Assembly (NCBI RefSeq): GCF_014250515.1
Contig: NZ_CP060202.1
Location: forward strand, 307,001 to 371,000
Reading direction: 5' to 3'
Source: Hymenobacter sediminicola
Lineage (GTDB): Bacteria > Bacteroidota > Bacteroidia > Cytophagales > Hymenobacteraceae
Length of the DNA stretch: 64,000 nucleotides
A program made the position numbers and the translations under genes. Within the stretch, counting starts at the first letter, position 1. Each line of letters starts with the position of its first letter. Below the pieces are notes generated by a model. It worked only from the letters and a program-made list of their open reading frames with translations, searched no databases and was not told the origin of the DNA. Below are positions 34,038 to 43,237 of the stretch, one piece after another.

Positions 34038-34529
34038 TCAAAACAAGGAGGCCTGCACAGACGGCTGCTCAAACTCCAGTAGCCACTTCTTGCGCGGCAG
34101 TCCGCCAGCGTAGCCGGTCAGTTGGCCGCTAGCCCCGATGATGCGGTGGCAGGGCCACACAATGGCCAGCGGATTCTGCCCGTTAGCCGCGCCCACAGCC
34201 CGCACTGCGGCCGGGTTGCCCAGCTGCCGGGCCAGGTCGAGGTAAGAAGCAGTGCGGCCGAACCCCACATCCGTCAGCGCAGTCCAGACACGGCGCTGAA
34301 ACTCCGTGCCCTGCTGCACATCGTAGGTCAGCGTGAAGTCACGAAGTTCCCGCCCAAAGTAGGCGCGCAGCTGCCGGTATGCTTCCTGCAGGCTTTCCGG
34401 CACTTGGTGGGGAGGCGTTTGGGCATGCACATCATCGTTGAGAAACTCCACGGCTGCTAGGCCCGCATCGGTGCCGCGCAGGCGTAGCAGCCCAACCGGC
34501 GAGGAGAGAAAAGCAACAGTTTCAGACAT
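34038..34529 (-). CDS. ogt: O6-alkylguanine-DNA alkyltransferase
   Basis: A 163-residue suicide enzyme that removes alkyl groups from O6 of guanine in DNA. The C-terminal domain has FQRRVWTAL (helix near the DNA-binding part), RAVGAANGQNPLAI, and the acceptor Cys127 in WPCHR. The residue before PCHR is usually Ile, Val or another small hydrophobic residue, and here it is Trp125. Length is typical of the Ogt form without the Ada N-terminal domain. The ORF extends 36 codons further but the start at 34529 matches the family. Confidence 0.94.
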   Translation of the reverse strand: MSETVAFLSSPVGLLRLRGTDAGLAAVEFLNDDVHAQTPPHQVPESLQEAYRQLRAYFGRELRDFTLTYDVQQGTEFQRRVWTALTDVGFGRTASYLDLARQLGNPAAVRAVGAANGQNPLAIVWPCHRIIGASGQLTGYAGGLPRKKWLLEFEQPSVQASLF

Positions 34530-34786
34530 ACAGATAGACGAAGGCCGCAAAAATGCAAAAAAGCTGCCCGACAAGTTGTGAAGCGTAATTTTAGAACAAC
34601 AATATACTATACAAAGGAAAAAATTGGAAATGAACAAGTTGACGGGTAATGCACGAGGCTGGTCGTGAAAGAATGCTTTATATTGCTTCAGCCTCGCTTA
34701 AGGAGGAGGTTAGAATAGTACTTCCCTAAGAAGCTTTTGCTGCTTACTGCTTCATTTCATCCGTTCATCTCTAGACCTAACGCATT

Positions 34787-36349
34787 GTGCGACACCTACT
34801 GTTCTGTTTTGTAGCCGGGTTGCTCTCTACCGGCTCTGCGCTGGGCGGACTGCCTGCCTCGGGCCCCGCCACACAACCAGGTACGCAGGCTGCTACTACC
34901 CTCGGACCGGGCGAAGGCACCGGCCTGACGGGCTCCTATTTCAACAACGGCACCCTGGCCGGTACACCGCTGCTGCGTCGCGTCGATGCTGTTGTCGATT
35001 TTGAGTGGAAAATGGGTATTCCGGCCCCTGGCCTGCGTAGTGACAACTTTTCGGTGCGCTGGGAAGGACAGATTGAAGCCCCCGCCACAGGCCGCTACAA
35101 GTTCATTACCAAATCCAATGATGGGGTGCGGCTGTGGATAAACGGCAAGCAGATTCTCGACAACTGGAACGGACAGGGCAGCACCACTACTTCTACCAGT
35201 GCCGAGGTAAGCCTGGCCGCCGGTGAGCGAACCACCATCAAAGTGGAATACTATGACCAGGATGGAGACGCCAACGTGCGCCTGCAGTGGGTACGCCCAG
35301 GGCAAGGGGCACAAACCGTTCCTTCTGTATACCTCTACCCGCTGGAAGGCCCCGGCATGCCGGTAGCAGAGGCGCCCACTGTACTTACTGTTGCGCCTGC
35401 GCCGGAACCCGCTGCAAAACCGGCCAAAGCCACGGCCGCTGCTAAAACCCCAGCAACGCCCAAAGCAGCTCCTGCTGCCAAAGTAGCTGTAGCTGCAAAA
35501 CCAGCGGCCCCCAAACCAGCTCCGGCTCCGAAGCCTGCAAAACAGGCCGCTCCTACGTCTGCCGAAATTGCCAAGGCGCTCAGCATTCCTGGCGTGTTTA
35601 CGCTTATGGCCCGCTCCGACGGAAAACCGTTGGAAGTACAGGGCGACGCCCCGGTGTCGAAAGAGCCAGGCCTGGCAACGGCACCTACCGGAGCGCCCCA
35701 GTGGGAAATTGAGGAAGCAGGTAGTGGTTACTACAAGCTCACAGTGCAGGGCGGACGCAAGGTGCTGGAAGTGCTAGGCAGCGAAACCTCTAATGGCGCG
35801 GCCCTGAGCCTCTGGCCTTACTATAGCGGAAACAACCAGCTCTGGAAAATAGAGGAAGCCGGCGAAGGCTATTACAAACTCACAGCCAAGCACAGCAACA
35901 AAGCCCTGACTGCCGGCACCGAGGAAGAAGGCGGCCTGCAGCAGCGCCGCTACGCTAGCCGCCCCACGCAACAATGGAAGCTGGAAGCTGCAGCCCCAAA
36001 AGATGCCCAGCTGGCCGGCCCGATAGCCGCCAACGTGCCCGTAACTGGTTCCAACCGCTTGGCAGTATATCCCAATCCCTCCAACGGGGTGGTGCAGATG
36101 GCATACCAACTGGGAGAAGCGCAGCCGATGGGCTGGGTACTCTATGACCAGCGGGGCTCGGCAGTTCGCGTATCGGACTACCGCCGCCAGAACGCCGGCC
36201 CTCACCACCAGACTCTCGACTTCACGGGCCTTCCCGCCGGCGACTATAACCTAAACCTAACCGTAGGCGCCACCACCACTAGGCAGCTGGTGAGCATCCG
36301 CCGGCCAGGTGCCGCCACCGCTGAACCCGCTGCTGAGGCCGCTAAATAG
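34787..36349 (+). CDS. PA14/ricin-type lectin protein with T9SS sorting domain
   Basis: A 520-residue secreted protein. It has a signal peptide (1-20), a PA14 domain (about 44-186; FEWKMGIPAPGLRSDNFSVR and SNDGVRLWINGKQI are typical), an Ala/Lys/Pro-rich linker (about 194-258), a ricin-type beta-trefoil-like region (about 268-400; repeated QLWKIEEAGEGYYKLT units) and a T9SS sorting domain (424-510; AVYPNPSNG). The likely role is binding of carbohydrate on the cell surface or outside. No ATG fits; GTG at 34787 is the start, with the signal peptide immediately after it. Confidence 0.9.
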   Translation: MRHLLFCFVAGLLSTGSALGGLPASGPATQPGTQAATTLGPGEGTGLTGSYFNNGTLAGTPLLRRVDAVVDFEWKMGIPAPGLRSDNFSVRWEGQIEAPATGRYKFITKSNDGVRLWINGKQILDNWNGQGSTTTSTSAEVSLAAGERTTIKVEYYDQDGDANVRLQWVRPGQGAQTVPSVYLYPLEGPGMPVAEAPTVLTVAPAPEPAAKPAKATAAAKTPATPKAAPAAKVAVAAKPAAPKPAPAPKPAKQAAPTSAEIAKALSIPGVFTLMARSDGKPLEVQGDAPVSKEPGLATAPTGAPQWEIEEAGSGYYKLTVQGGRKVLEVLGSETSNGAALSLWPYYSGNNQLWKIEEAGEGYYKLTAKHSNKALTAGTEEEGGLQQRRYASRPTQQWKLEAAAPKDAQLAGPIAANVPVTGSNRLAVYPNPSNGVVQMAYQLGEAQPMGWVLYDQRGSAVRVSDYRRQNAGPHHQTLDFTGLPAGDYNLNLTVGATTTRQLVSIRRPGAATAEPAAEAAK

Positions 36350-36361
36350 TCTCATCTAGTA

Positions 36362-36428
36362 ACTCTTTATAATAGAAAAGCGCCGCCTGTTCTGTAAGAG
36401 CAGGTGGCGCTTTTCTATTATAAAGAGT
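36362..36428. terminator. Bidirectional terminator, 28-bp stem
   Basis: Arms 36362-36389 and 36401-36428 are complementary over 28 bases except for one G-T pair, and they start and end with A/T-rich sequence. It occupies the space between the PA14 gene (ends 36349) and the PLD-like gene (ends 36434). Confidence 0.92.
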
Positions 36429-36433
36429 GCGTT

Positions 36434-37150
36434 TCAGCCTCCGAAAGGCTCCAGGGAGTCCCAGAGCCGCCCGAATTCCTGGTTGTAGCGCCGCACAATA
36501 GCCTCGTCTTCTGTGATGAGCAGATTCTCAAGATTCAGCTCCGCCGCCGACCGGGTCCAGTTGTAGGAACCGGTTAGCACGGTCCGGCTGTCGGCCACGG
36601 CAAACTTGTGGTGCATATGGTCGGTGGTACGGTCGACGTGCACGGGCAGGCCAGCCGCGTGCAGTTGGCGCACATCGGAGCCTCGGTCAAAGAGCTTGTC
36701 GTTATCGGTAAGCAGGCGTACCCGCACCCCGCGTTTGTGCGCGGCCAGTACAGCGTCGGTCAATCGGTCATCAGCAATTGTGAACACACAGATATCGAGG
36801 GTATGCGCGGCCTCGCCTAAAAAGCGCCGGATGGCGGCCACGCAGTCGTCGTTGGGGCTGAAGAACACCTCGGAACGGGCGGCGCGAGCCGGTGGGCCAG
36901 CCGGAGGCAACAGCAAGGCACTGGCTGCTTCCAGCCATTCTATCACGGCCTTGTCCTGAAAACTGTTGAATCGGTCACGAGCCATCCCAAACAGGCGGTG
37001 GCGCAACTCGTGCAGGCCTTCGCCATGCTGGCCATGCTCTGCCAGCCGCTGGCGCAACAGGCGGGCTTCATCCAGCGAGAGAGTAGAATCAGCGAAGGCG
37101 CGTTTGAAGTGATGCAGCAGGTCGGTGGTATCGGCGGGTGGTCGGTTCAT
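36434..37150 (-). CDS. Phospholipase D-like domain protein
   Basis: A 238-residue protein with one HKD motif: His180-x-Lys182 and Asp187 in HHKFAVAD, with GSYN (194-197). Only one HKD copy is present, so an active enzyme would need two subunits, as in Nuc or MitoPLD. An N-terminal helical part (1-90) is not part of the PLD domain. There is no signal peptide, so it acts in the cytoplasm and may be a nuclease or phosphodiesterase rather than a lipase. It lies five bases downstream of the GH1-like gene and is probably co-transcribed. Confidence 0.88.
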   Translation of the reverse strand: MNRPPADTTDLLHHFKRAFADSTLSLDEARLLRQRLAEHGQHGEGLHELRHRLFGMARDRFNSFQDKAVIEWLEAASALLLPPAGPPARAARSEVFFSPNDDCVAAIRRFLGEAAHTLDICVFTIADDRLTDAVLAAHKRGVRVRLLTDNDKLFDRGSDVRQLHAAGLPVHVDRTTDHMHHKFAVADSRTVLTGSYNWTRSAAELNLENLLITEDEAIVRRYNQEFGRLWDSLEPFGG

Positions 37151-37155
37151 GCTGG

Positions 37156-38364
37156 CTAAGATAAAGAAAGCGCCAGTGAACTGACGAGCTCCGGAGCTAT
37201 GGCCTCAGCCACCAGCTGCTGGCCTGCCAGCAGCGCATCGGCGTAGGGCTGGTGCAACACGCGCAATGGCGGCTCGTTGGGCCGTAGCACAGCATCCCAA
37301 AGACCTGAGCGGTGCCATTCCTGGTCCAGGAAATCCCAGTCTGGCCGGTCGAGGATGGGGTAGAGGCACACGCCCCACAGCGGCACGCCTTGGCGCAGGG
37401 CTTCGGCAGATTCTTCAGCTACCATGCGCATCCAGTGTGGCCGGTCGAGGCCGGGGTGGCTGGTTTCGCTCACCACAATCGGGCGGCCGTACCGTTCGTA
37501 GGCCTGGCGTAGCAGGTGGTGTAGTGGGCGCCAGCGCGGGTCGTAGGGCTCGTTCACCCAAGGCAGGCGGTGGTGTGTGTGAATTTCCCACTGGTTGTTG
37601 TAGTAGTAGTTCACCCCCATGATGTCGAAAAACTCCGGCCGGCCACCCAGCTCGGGGCAGAGCCGGCCGCAGAGCATATCCACACTCTGATACTGGTTAT
37701 CGGTCCATTCGCGGGCCTGTTTTTTCTGGGCCTTGGTGGCGTTCAGCGGCGGCACGATATGGATGAGGGGCTCGGTGGTCAGAATACGGATGTTCGGGTC
37801 CAGCTCGCGCATGGCTGCTACGCCCTCGATGTAGGCGCGCATCAGTCCGTACTTCACCTCCCAGCCCTGCCCCACGCAATAGGGCGAAGTCCCGCGCGCG
37901 TCGCCGCCCAGCCAGCTCATAAAGCTTACCTCGTTAATAGGGGTTACAATCAACTCGCCCTCGGGGCGTATTTCCCGGTACATGAGCACGAAAGCCCGGC
38001 ACAGCGCCGCAAACCGGCGCGCAAACAGCGGGTGTAGCGGTGTTAGGTCGTCGGGGTAGCCGAAGTGGCACAGGTCCCAGACCTGCTGAATGCCGTGGTG
38101 CTGACCGGCAGCCAGCATGGTGCGCACCGTAGTCCAGTCGTACTGATAAGGCGCTTTTTCGATCTGGCTCCAGCGGATACCTTCGCGCACGGTGCCTAGG
38201 CTATACTGCTGGAGTCCTTGGTAATCGTCGTCGAGGAGTTGCAAGTGGCCTGTCAGCGGCAAAAAATCAACCCGGTTGCCGAAGCAGTTGAGCTGGTCGG
38301 TACACTCATAGCCGGCCATCCAGAACGATTGAAACGGGTTAGAGCGGGTAGCAACAGGGACCAT
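37156..38364 (-). CDS. Glycoside hydrolase family 1-like (COG2723) protein
   Basis: A 402-residue clan GH-A protein. The acid/base is probably Glu145 in TPINEVSFM and the nucleophile Glu300 in VVSETSH. Other parts, WMAGYECTDQLN, TVREGIRWSQIE and VWDLCHFGYPDD, match the COG2723 branch that stands apart from typical beta-glucosidases. No signal peptide: it acts in the cytoplasm. The frame continues about 80 codons upstream through a terminator hairpin, so ATG at 38364 is the realistic start. The substrate is unknown. Confidence 0.85.
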   Translation of the reverse strand: MVPVATRSNPFQSFWMAGYECTDQLNCFGNRVDFLPLTGHLQLLDDDYQGLQQYSLGTVREGIRWSQIEKAPYQYDWTTVRTMLAAGQHHGIQQVWDLCHFGYPDDLTPLHPLFARRFAALCRAFVLMYREIRPEGELIVTPINEVSFMSWLGGDARGTSPYCVGQGWEVKYGLMRAYIEGVAAMRELDPNIRILTTEPLIHIVPPLNATKAQKKQAREWTDNQYQSVDMLCGRLCPELGGRPEFFDIMGVNYYYNNQWEIHTHHRLPWVNEPYDPRWRPLHHLLRQAYERYGRPIVVSETSHPGLDRPHWMRMVAEESAEALRQGVPLWGVCLYPILDRPDWDFLDQEWHRSGLWDAVLRPNEPPLRVLHQPYADALLAGQQLVAEAIAPELVSSLALSLS

Positions 38365-38384
38365 AAACGCAGATATTGGTGAAC

Positions 38385-38429
38385 AAAAAAGCACAGTAGT
38401 GCGGCCCCATCGGCGCCGCACTACTGTGC
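38385..38429 (-). terminator. Rho-independent terminator of the CDF gene
   Basis: A perfect 15-bp stem (38391-38405 with 38415-38429) with six T after it on the minus strand (38385-38390). It separates the CDF transporter gene from the GH1-like gene although both run in the same direction. Confidence 0.9.
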
Positions 38430-38479
38430 CGTGTACCGCCAAACTGCACCTTAGGTTAAGGTGGAGCTTGCCGCGCTGG

Positions 38480-39436
38480 TCAGATTTGGGGCGAAATGGG
38501 AGGTTGCAGAGCCGTTTCGCGCTGCTTGCCGGCCAGTCCTTTGGCCTCGATAAAAATGCGCTTGAACTCCGGATGCTTGGCCCGGATGGCATCCTGCAAC
38601 TCATCTACAGCGTGCTCCACTTCTACCGCCGACAAGTGGTCATGAAACTCCACGTCAAGCGCCAGCACCACATCCTGCGGGCCCATGTACATGGTGAGCG
38701 GGCGGCGCACCTGCTCTACACCGCGCTGCTGCCGCGCAATAACTTCCAGCGAGTCGAGGGTTTCGTCGTCCACCCCTTCGCCTACCAGCAGCCCTTTGGT
38801 CTTGTAAATCAGAAAAATAGCTACCGATACCAGCAGTATGCCAATGCAGATGGAGGCGCCGCCATCGAAGTACGGATTGTTGAGCGCATGCCCGAAGTAC
38901 ACGCCGGCCAGCGCTATGCCCAGGCCTAAAAGTGCGGCCAGGTCTTCCATGAGAATTGCGAAAACCGAAGGGTCTTTGCTGCGGCTCAGTGTAACCCAGA
39001 AGCCCAAGTCGCCACGGCCTTTGTTGAATTCGCGGAAGGCCAGGAAGCAGGAAATTCCTTCGAATATCAGCGAGAGGCCCAGTACCCAATAGTTCCAGGT
39101 GGGGTCGGTGATGGGAGCTGGGTGTTTGAGGTGCTCAATGCCTTCGTAGAACGACATGCCGCCACCGACCGAAAACACCAGCACGGCCACAATCAGGGAC
39201 CAGAAATACAGCTCCTTGCTGCGCCCGAAGGGGTGGCGGGCATCAGCGGGATTCTCGGACTGCTTCACGCCGTAGAGAATCAGCAGGCCATTGCCACTGT
39301 CCACGAGCGAGTGAATGCCTTCGGAAAGCATAGCTGAGCTGCCCGTGAAGAAAGCGGCTACAAACTTGGAAGCGGCAATAGCAATATTGGCCCCAATGGC
39401 CCCGTAGATGGCAATTTTGGATGAACCGGCGGACAT
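38480..39436 (-). CDS. Cation diffusion facilitator (ZnT9-like)
   Basis: A 318-residue transporter with six membrane helices and a cytoplasmic C-terminal domain. The metal site of helix 2 is seen in HSLVD (His42, Asp46). The second half-site in helix 5 has EDLAALLG, a Glu-Asp in place of the usual His-x-x-x-Asp, as in the SLC30A9/ZnT9-type branch. It likely exports zinc or another divalent metal in exchange for protons. The start at 39436 (MSAGSSK) is chosen because the first helix follows; an upstream ATG adds 18 unrelated residues. Confidence 0.92.
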   Translation of the reverse strand: MSAGSSKIAIYGAIGANIAIAASKFVAAFFTGSSAMLSEGIHSLVDSGNGLLILYGVKQSENPADARHPFGRSKELYFWSLIVAVLVFSVGGGMSFYEGIEHLKHPAPITDPTWNYWVLGLSLIFEGISCFLAFREFNKGRGDLGFWVTLSRSKDPSVFAILMEDLAALLGLGIALAGVYFGHALNNPYFDGGASICIGILLVSVAIFLIYKTKGLLVGEGVDDETLDSLEVIARQQRGVEQVRRPLTMYMGPQDVVLALDVEFHDHLSAVEVEHAVDELQDAIRAKHPEFKRIFIEAKGLAGKQRETALQPPISPQI

Positions 39437-39619
39437 AAAGAAGACGAACGTGTGCCACTCGTACGCGCCCCGGGTTCCGGGGGTTGGCAAAGCCGGACGA
39501 AGGCCAACTAGCTAGCGGGCAGTACAGCCGAAAAAGCATCTGGGCCTACGGAAAGCAGAAGTAAGGCCCGAATCTGAACATTCGGTATTTCTACGACTTT
39601 TACAGCTCTAGCTCTCTGT

Positions 39620-41038
39620 ATGGCCCACCTCGACTCCGCCGATTCTTCTGCCACCACCGCTCCATTGCGCCGCCGTTTGGGGCTGGTGCAAGCCACGGCG
39701 CTCAACATGATAGACATGGTGGGCATTGGGCCCTTCGTGACGCTGCCGCTGGTCATGGGCTTTATGGGGCCGAATTTCCTGCTGGCTTGGGTGGTAGGAG
39801 CTGCTCTGAGCTTGTTCGATGGCCTAATCTGGAGCGAGCTGGGAGCCGCGCACCCGGAAGCCGGCGGCTCCTACCGCTTCCTCAAGCTGGCTTACGGCGA
39901 GCATACCTGGGGCCGGCTGCTGTCGTTTCTGTATGTGTGGCAAACGCTGGTGCAGGCGCCACTGGTGGTGGCTTCGGGCGCCATTGGGTTTGCGCAGTAC
40001 TTCGGCTACCTCGTGCCCCTCACAGAATGGTGGCAGTCCAAACTGGTATCAGGCGTGGTGGTGTTGCTGCTTATTGCGCTGCTCTACCGCCGCATCGAGG
40101 ACATTGGGCGGCTTGGCGTGCTGCTCTGGATGGGCGTGCTGGGCCTGATGGGCTGGCTGATTTTTGGGGGCGTGACGCACGCTACCCATGAGGTTGCGTG
40201 GCTGCCGGCCGGCGGTTTTTCGGAGCTGCCGGGCGTGCTACTCTCGGCCGCTATGGGGCAGGCTACCGTCAAAACCATCTATAGCTACCTCGGCTACTAC
40301 AATGTGTGCCATCTGGGTGGCGAAATCAAGGAGCCGCAGCGCGTGATTCCGCGCAGTATTTTCCTGAGCATTCTGGGCATCATGGCTTTGTATCTGCTGT
40401 TGAACTGGAGCGTGGGCACCGTCATTCCGTGGCAGGAAGCGCAACACTCGGAGTTCATTGTCAGCACGTTTGTAGAGCGGCTGTACGGGGCCGGGGCCGC
40501 CAAGGCTGCTACGGCGCTGGTGCTGTGGGTGGCGTTTGCCTCGCTGTTTGCGGTGCTGCTCGGCTACTCGCGCATCCCGTACGCCGCTGCCGCCGATGGC
40601 GAGTTTCTGCCGGTGTTTGCCAAAACCCACCCCACTAAGCATTTTCCGCACGTGTCGCTGCTGGTGCTGGGCGGCGCGGGTTTCGTATTCAGTCTGCTGT
40701 TCCGGCTTGGCGAAGTCATTTCGGCCATCTTGGCCATGCGGATTCTGGTGCAGTTTGTGGGGCAGGCCGTAGGGCTGGTGCTGCTTCGGCGGCGGCGCGG
40801 TGCACAGGGGCTGCCCTTCCGGATGCCGCTGTATCCGCTACCCGTCATCATTGTTATTGTGGTGTGGTTGTGGGTGTTCTGGAGCATCAAAGACGGCATC
40901 AGCTTCTCGCTACAGTCGGGCAGCTTCTTCCTCTCGTTTCAGGTAGCAGCCCTGCTGATGATGGCCGTGGGCACCGGCGTATTTCTGCTCTGGAGCCGCC
41001 GGCTGGGCCGCTGGCCTTTCGGGCAAAACCGGGCCTAA
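39620..41038 (+). CDS. APC-superfamily amino acid permease
   Basis: A 472-residue transporter with about 12 membrane helices. Near the N-terminus, LVQATALNMIDMVGIGPF has the unwound first-helix G-x-G region that binds the amino acid backbone. GALSLFDGLIWSELGAAHPEAGGSYRF matches the conserved loop and helix of the family. Substrate cannot be read from sequence. It ends nine bases from the convergent GNAT gene, leaving no room for a terminator. Confidence 0.92.
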   Translation: MAHLDSADSSATTAPLRRRLGLVQATALNMIDMVGIGPFVTLPLVMGFMGPNFLLAWVVGAALSLFDGLIWSELGAAHPEAGGSYRFLKLAYGEHTWGRLLSFLYVWQTLVQAPLVVASGAIGFAQYFGYLVPLTEWWQSKLVSGVVVLLLIALLYRRIEDIGRLGVLLWMGVLGLMGWLIFGGVTHATHEVAWLPAGGFSELPGVLLSAAMGQATVKTIYSYLGYYNVCHLGGEIKEPQRVIPRSIFLSILGIMALYLLLNWSVGTVIPWQEAQHSEFIVSTFVERLYGAGAAKAATALVLWVAFASLFAVLLGYSRIPYAAAADGEFLPVFAKTHPTKHFPHVSLLVLGGAGFVFSLLFRLGEVISAILAMRILVQFVGQAVGLVLLRRRRGAQGLPFRMPLYPLPVIIVIVVWLWVFWSIKDGISFSLQSGSFFLSFQVAALLMMAVGTGVFLLWSRRLGRWPFGQNRA

Positions 41039-41047
41039 CGCCGACGG

Positions 41048-41557
41048 CTAGTCCAGCCGCTTCTCGTAGCAGAAAAACCGCAGGCCCGGCCGAAACGCCA
41101 GCGTGATTTCGCCCGCAAACCGGTAGCCCAGTTTCGGAAACAGACGCTGTGTAGCAGCGTTTTCGGAGTTGGTGTCCACACGGAGTGTGCGCAGGCCCTG
41201 CGCGGCGGCCAGCGTTTCGGCGTGGCGGAGCAGGGCTTCGGCCAGACCATGCCCCTGAGCCGCCGGATCTACGACGAGGCGGTGCGTCACGAGGGCCGGC
41301 TCCGCAAAATCCCAGTCGGCTTGGGCATATTCGGGGTCCTGGTCGTTGTGGGTAAGGGCTGCCACGGCGGCTACCTCTTCGTTCAGTTCGGCTACCCACA
41401 GGTGCCCCTTTTTTATATCACGCCGAAACACGTCCTCGTTCGGGTACTCGGTGGTCCATTGCCAGTTGCCGGCAGCATTCATTAGCGGCACCACCCGGCG
41501 CACAATGTGCAGGATGGCAGGCAGGTCGGGGAAGGTGGCGAGGCGAATGATGGGCAT
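41048..41557 (-). CDS. GNAT family N-acetyltransferase
   Basis: A 169-residue acetyltransferase. The acetyl-CoA pyrophosphate-binding motif is Q-G-H-G-L-A (101-106) after RLVVDPAA. It is preceded by the beta-strand region ELNEEVAAVAALTHND and followed by the C-terminal KLGYRFAGEITL. The acceptor is unknown. It lies downstream of hemB on the same strand, but a terminator separates the two. Confidence 0.9.
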   Translation of the reverse strand: MPIIRLATFPDLPAILHIVRRVVPLMNAAGNWQWTTEYPNEDVFRRDIKKGHLWVAELNEEVAAVAALTHNDQDPEYAQADWDFAEPALVTHRLVVDPAAQGHGLAEALLRHAETLAAAQGLRTLRVDTNSENAATQRLFPKLGYRFAGEITLAFRPGLRFFCYEKRLD

Positions 41558-41587
41558 GGGCAGAACTAGCAGCAGTGGCAGATGCGC

Positions 41588-41614
41588 AAAAAAAGAACGC
41601 GCCGAAGCGCGTTC
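41588..41614 (-). terminator. Rho-independent terminator after hemB
   Basis: On the minus strand: an eight-bp GC-rich stem (41607-41614 with 41595-41602), a TTCG tetraloop and a run of seven T. Sits between hemB and the GNAT gene. Confidence 0.9.
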
Positions 41615-41645
41615 CTAATTTTCGGGTTGAAAGTAGGCCCCAGAC

Positions 41646-42638
41646 TTACCCGCGGCGCAGCACTTCGGCTGCTTCCTTGGCGAAGTAGGTCAGGATGGCG
41701 TCGGCACCGGCGCGCTTGATGCTGGTCAGCACCTCCATCATAGTTTTCTCGCCATCGAGCCAGCCGTTCTGGGCGGCAGCTTTCACCATGGCGTACTCGC
41801 CCGACACGTTGTAGGCCGTTACGGGCAGGTGCGTGTTGTCCTTCACCGACTGAATCACATCGAGGTAGCTCAGGGCCGGTTTAATCATCACCATGTCAGC
41901 GCCTTCGGCCTCATCGAGGGCCAGCTCACGCAGTGCCTCCCGCTTGTTGGCCGGGTTCATCTGGTAGCTTTTCTTGTCGCCTTTTTTAGGCGCCGAGTCC
42001 AGCGCATCGCGGAAGGGGCCGTAGAAAGCCGAGGCGTATTTGGCCGTGTAGCTCATGATGCTCACGTGTGAAAACGCATTCTGGTCGAGCACTTCCCGGA
42101 TCCAGGCTACGCGGCCATCCATCATGTCCGAGGGGCCGATAATATCGGCGCCGGCGCGGGCCTGCGCCAGGGCCATCTGGCCCAGCACTTCCAGCGAGGC
42201 ATCGTTGAGAATCTCGCCCGACTCCACGTCCACTACACCGTCGTGGCCGTCAGAAGAGTAGGGGTCCATGGCTACATCGGTCATCAGCACCACCTCCGGA
42301 AACTGACGCTTGATATCGGCTATAGTCTTAAGGTATAAGCCTTCAGGGTTAGCCGATTCGCGGGCTAGCCGGTCTTTCAGCGCATCATTGATAGCCGGAA
42401 ACGGAGCAAACGTGTTGATGCCCAACTCCACGCAGCGCCCAATTTCGTCGATAATCCGGTCGGCAGAGAAGCGGTGAATACCGGGCATCGAGTGGATTTC
42501 CAGCTGCTGGTTCTGGCCTTCAATCAGGAAGAGCGGGTAGATAAAATCGTGGGTAGTAAGGCGGGTTTCCTGCACCATGTCGCGGATAACCTGAGACTTG
42601 CGGTTGCGGCGCGGGCGGTGCGTGGGGACGTTGGGCAT
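41646..42638 (-). CDS. hemB: Delta-aminolevulinic acid dehydratase
   Basis: A 330-residue enzyme that joins two 5-aminolevulinates into porphobilinogen for heme. The two active-site lysines are Lys200 in SYTAKYAS and Lys253 in MVMIKPALSYLD. The position of the zinc cysteines of animal and yeast enzymes holds DVAMDPYSSDGHDG (121-134), so this is the form that lacks active-site zinc and usually uses magnesium. The start at 42638 fits the family N-terminus; a consensus -7 element lies 40 bases upstream. Confidence 0.97.
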   Translation of the reverse strand: MPNVPTHRPRRNRKSQVIRDMVQETRLTTHDFIYPLFLIEGQNQQLEIHSMPGIHRFSADRIIDEIGRCVELGINTFAPFPAINDALKDRLARESANPEGLYLKTIADIKRQFPEVVLMTDVAMDPYSSDGHDGVVDVESGEILNDASLEVLGQMALAQARAGADIIGPSDMMDGRVAWIREVLDQNAFSHVSIMSYTAKYASAFYGPFRDALDSAPKKGDKKSYQMNPANKREALRELALDEAEGADMVMIKPALSYLDVIQSVKDNTHLPVTAYNVSGEYAMVKAAAQNGWLDGEKTMMEVLTSIKRAGADAILTYFAKEAAEVLRRG

Positions 42639-42678
42639 TGTTGCTTTCAATTGGTAAGACGAAATAGAACAGCTGCCG

Positions 42679-42686
42679 CAAAGGTA
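42679..42686 (-). promoter_or_regulatory. -7 promoter element for hemB
   Basis: The minus strand reads TACCTTTG, 40 bases before the hemB ATG and just after the stop of the upstream lipoprotein gene. No TTTG at the -33 position. Confidence 0.55.
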
Positions 42687-42713
42687 AGGTTGCGGGCGGG
42701 AGTGCATTTGCCG

Positions 42714-43235
42714 CTACGGATGGCTGCCGTAGGCTTTGCTCGCCAGCAGATAGCCTATCCCGAATAGAAGCAGTGCGAGCAGCAACCCGCTACTGCCGCC
42801 AATGGATATTCCGATAATCAGGCCTGCTAGCACCAAGGCAGCTCCACTAAAAAACAATACATCATTGGCCCCATCTACCGGCTGCCGACAGATCAAAAGT
42901 TGATGTTCGGCTGCAGTTGGCTTTTCTGAAACTGAAGTGTTTCCAGACTTCCTCCCCTGCTGCTCACTTAAGTGAATAGTTTGTACAGCGTGGCGATACT
43001 GCGGCTGGCTATTCCGGATTATTCGTTTAGCACTAGCTATGGTGGGTACTGGCTGTATCAAACTGCCGCTTGGGACTGTGTAATAGCTGGCTGACGCTAT
43101 TCGCGTGGCTGTGGTTTCTGCCCGCACTATGTTCAAAATCGGTTGAGCCGGCCGAAACTGAAACGCCATCTTTTCGCTGCGGCAACTGGCCAGCAACCCG
43201 AAAAGCATTAGCTGAAGCCAAAGTCGCCGTAGCAT
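42714..43235 (-). CDS. Small lipoprotein with membrane segments, tandem copy B
   Basis: A 173-residue predicted lipoprotein: LLASC gives lipid Cys18. The sequence after it, CRSEKMAFQFRPAQ, closely matches the neighbouring gene. The middle (35-120) is low in structure and basic. The last 55 residues are two hydrophobic segments with Gly-rich turns (FFSGAALVLAGLIIGISIGG and LLLALLLFGIGYLL). A lipidated N-terminus together with a C-terminal membrane hairpin is unusual. Function unknown. It begins two bases after the stop of the first copy. Confidence 0.72.
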   Translation of the reverse strand: MLRRLWLQLMLFGLLASCRSEKMAFQFRPAQPILNIVRAETTATRIASASYYTVPSGSLIQPVPTIASAKRIIRNSQPQYRHAVQTIHLSEQQGRKSGNTSVSEKPTAAEHQLLICRQPVDGANDVLFFSGAALVLAGLIIGISIGGSSGLLLALLLFGIGYLLASKAYGSHP

Positions 43236-43237
43236 TT

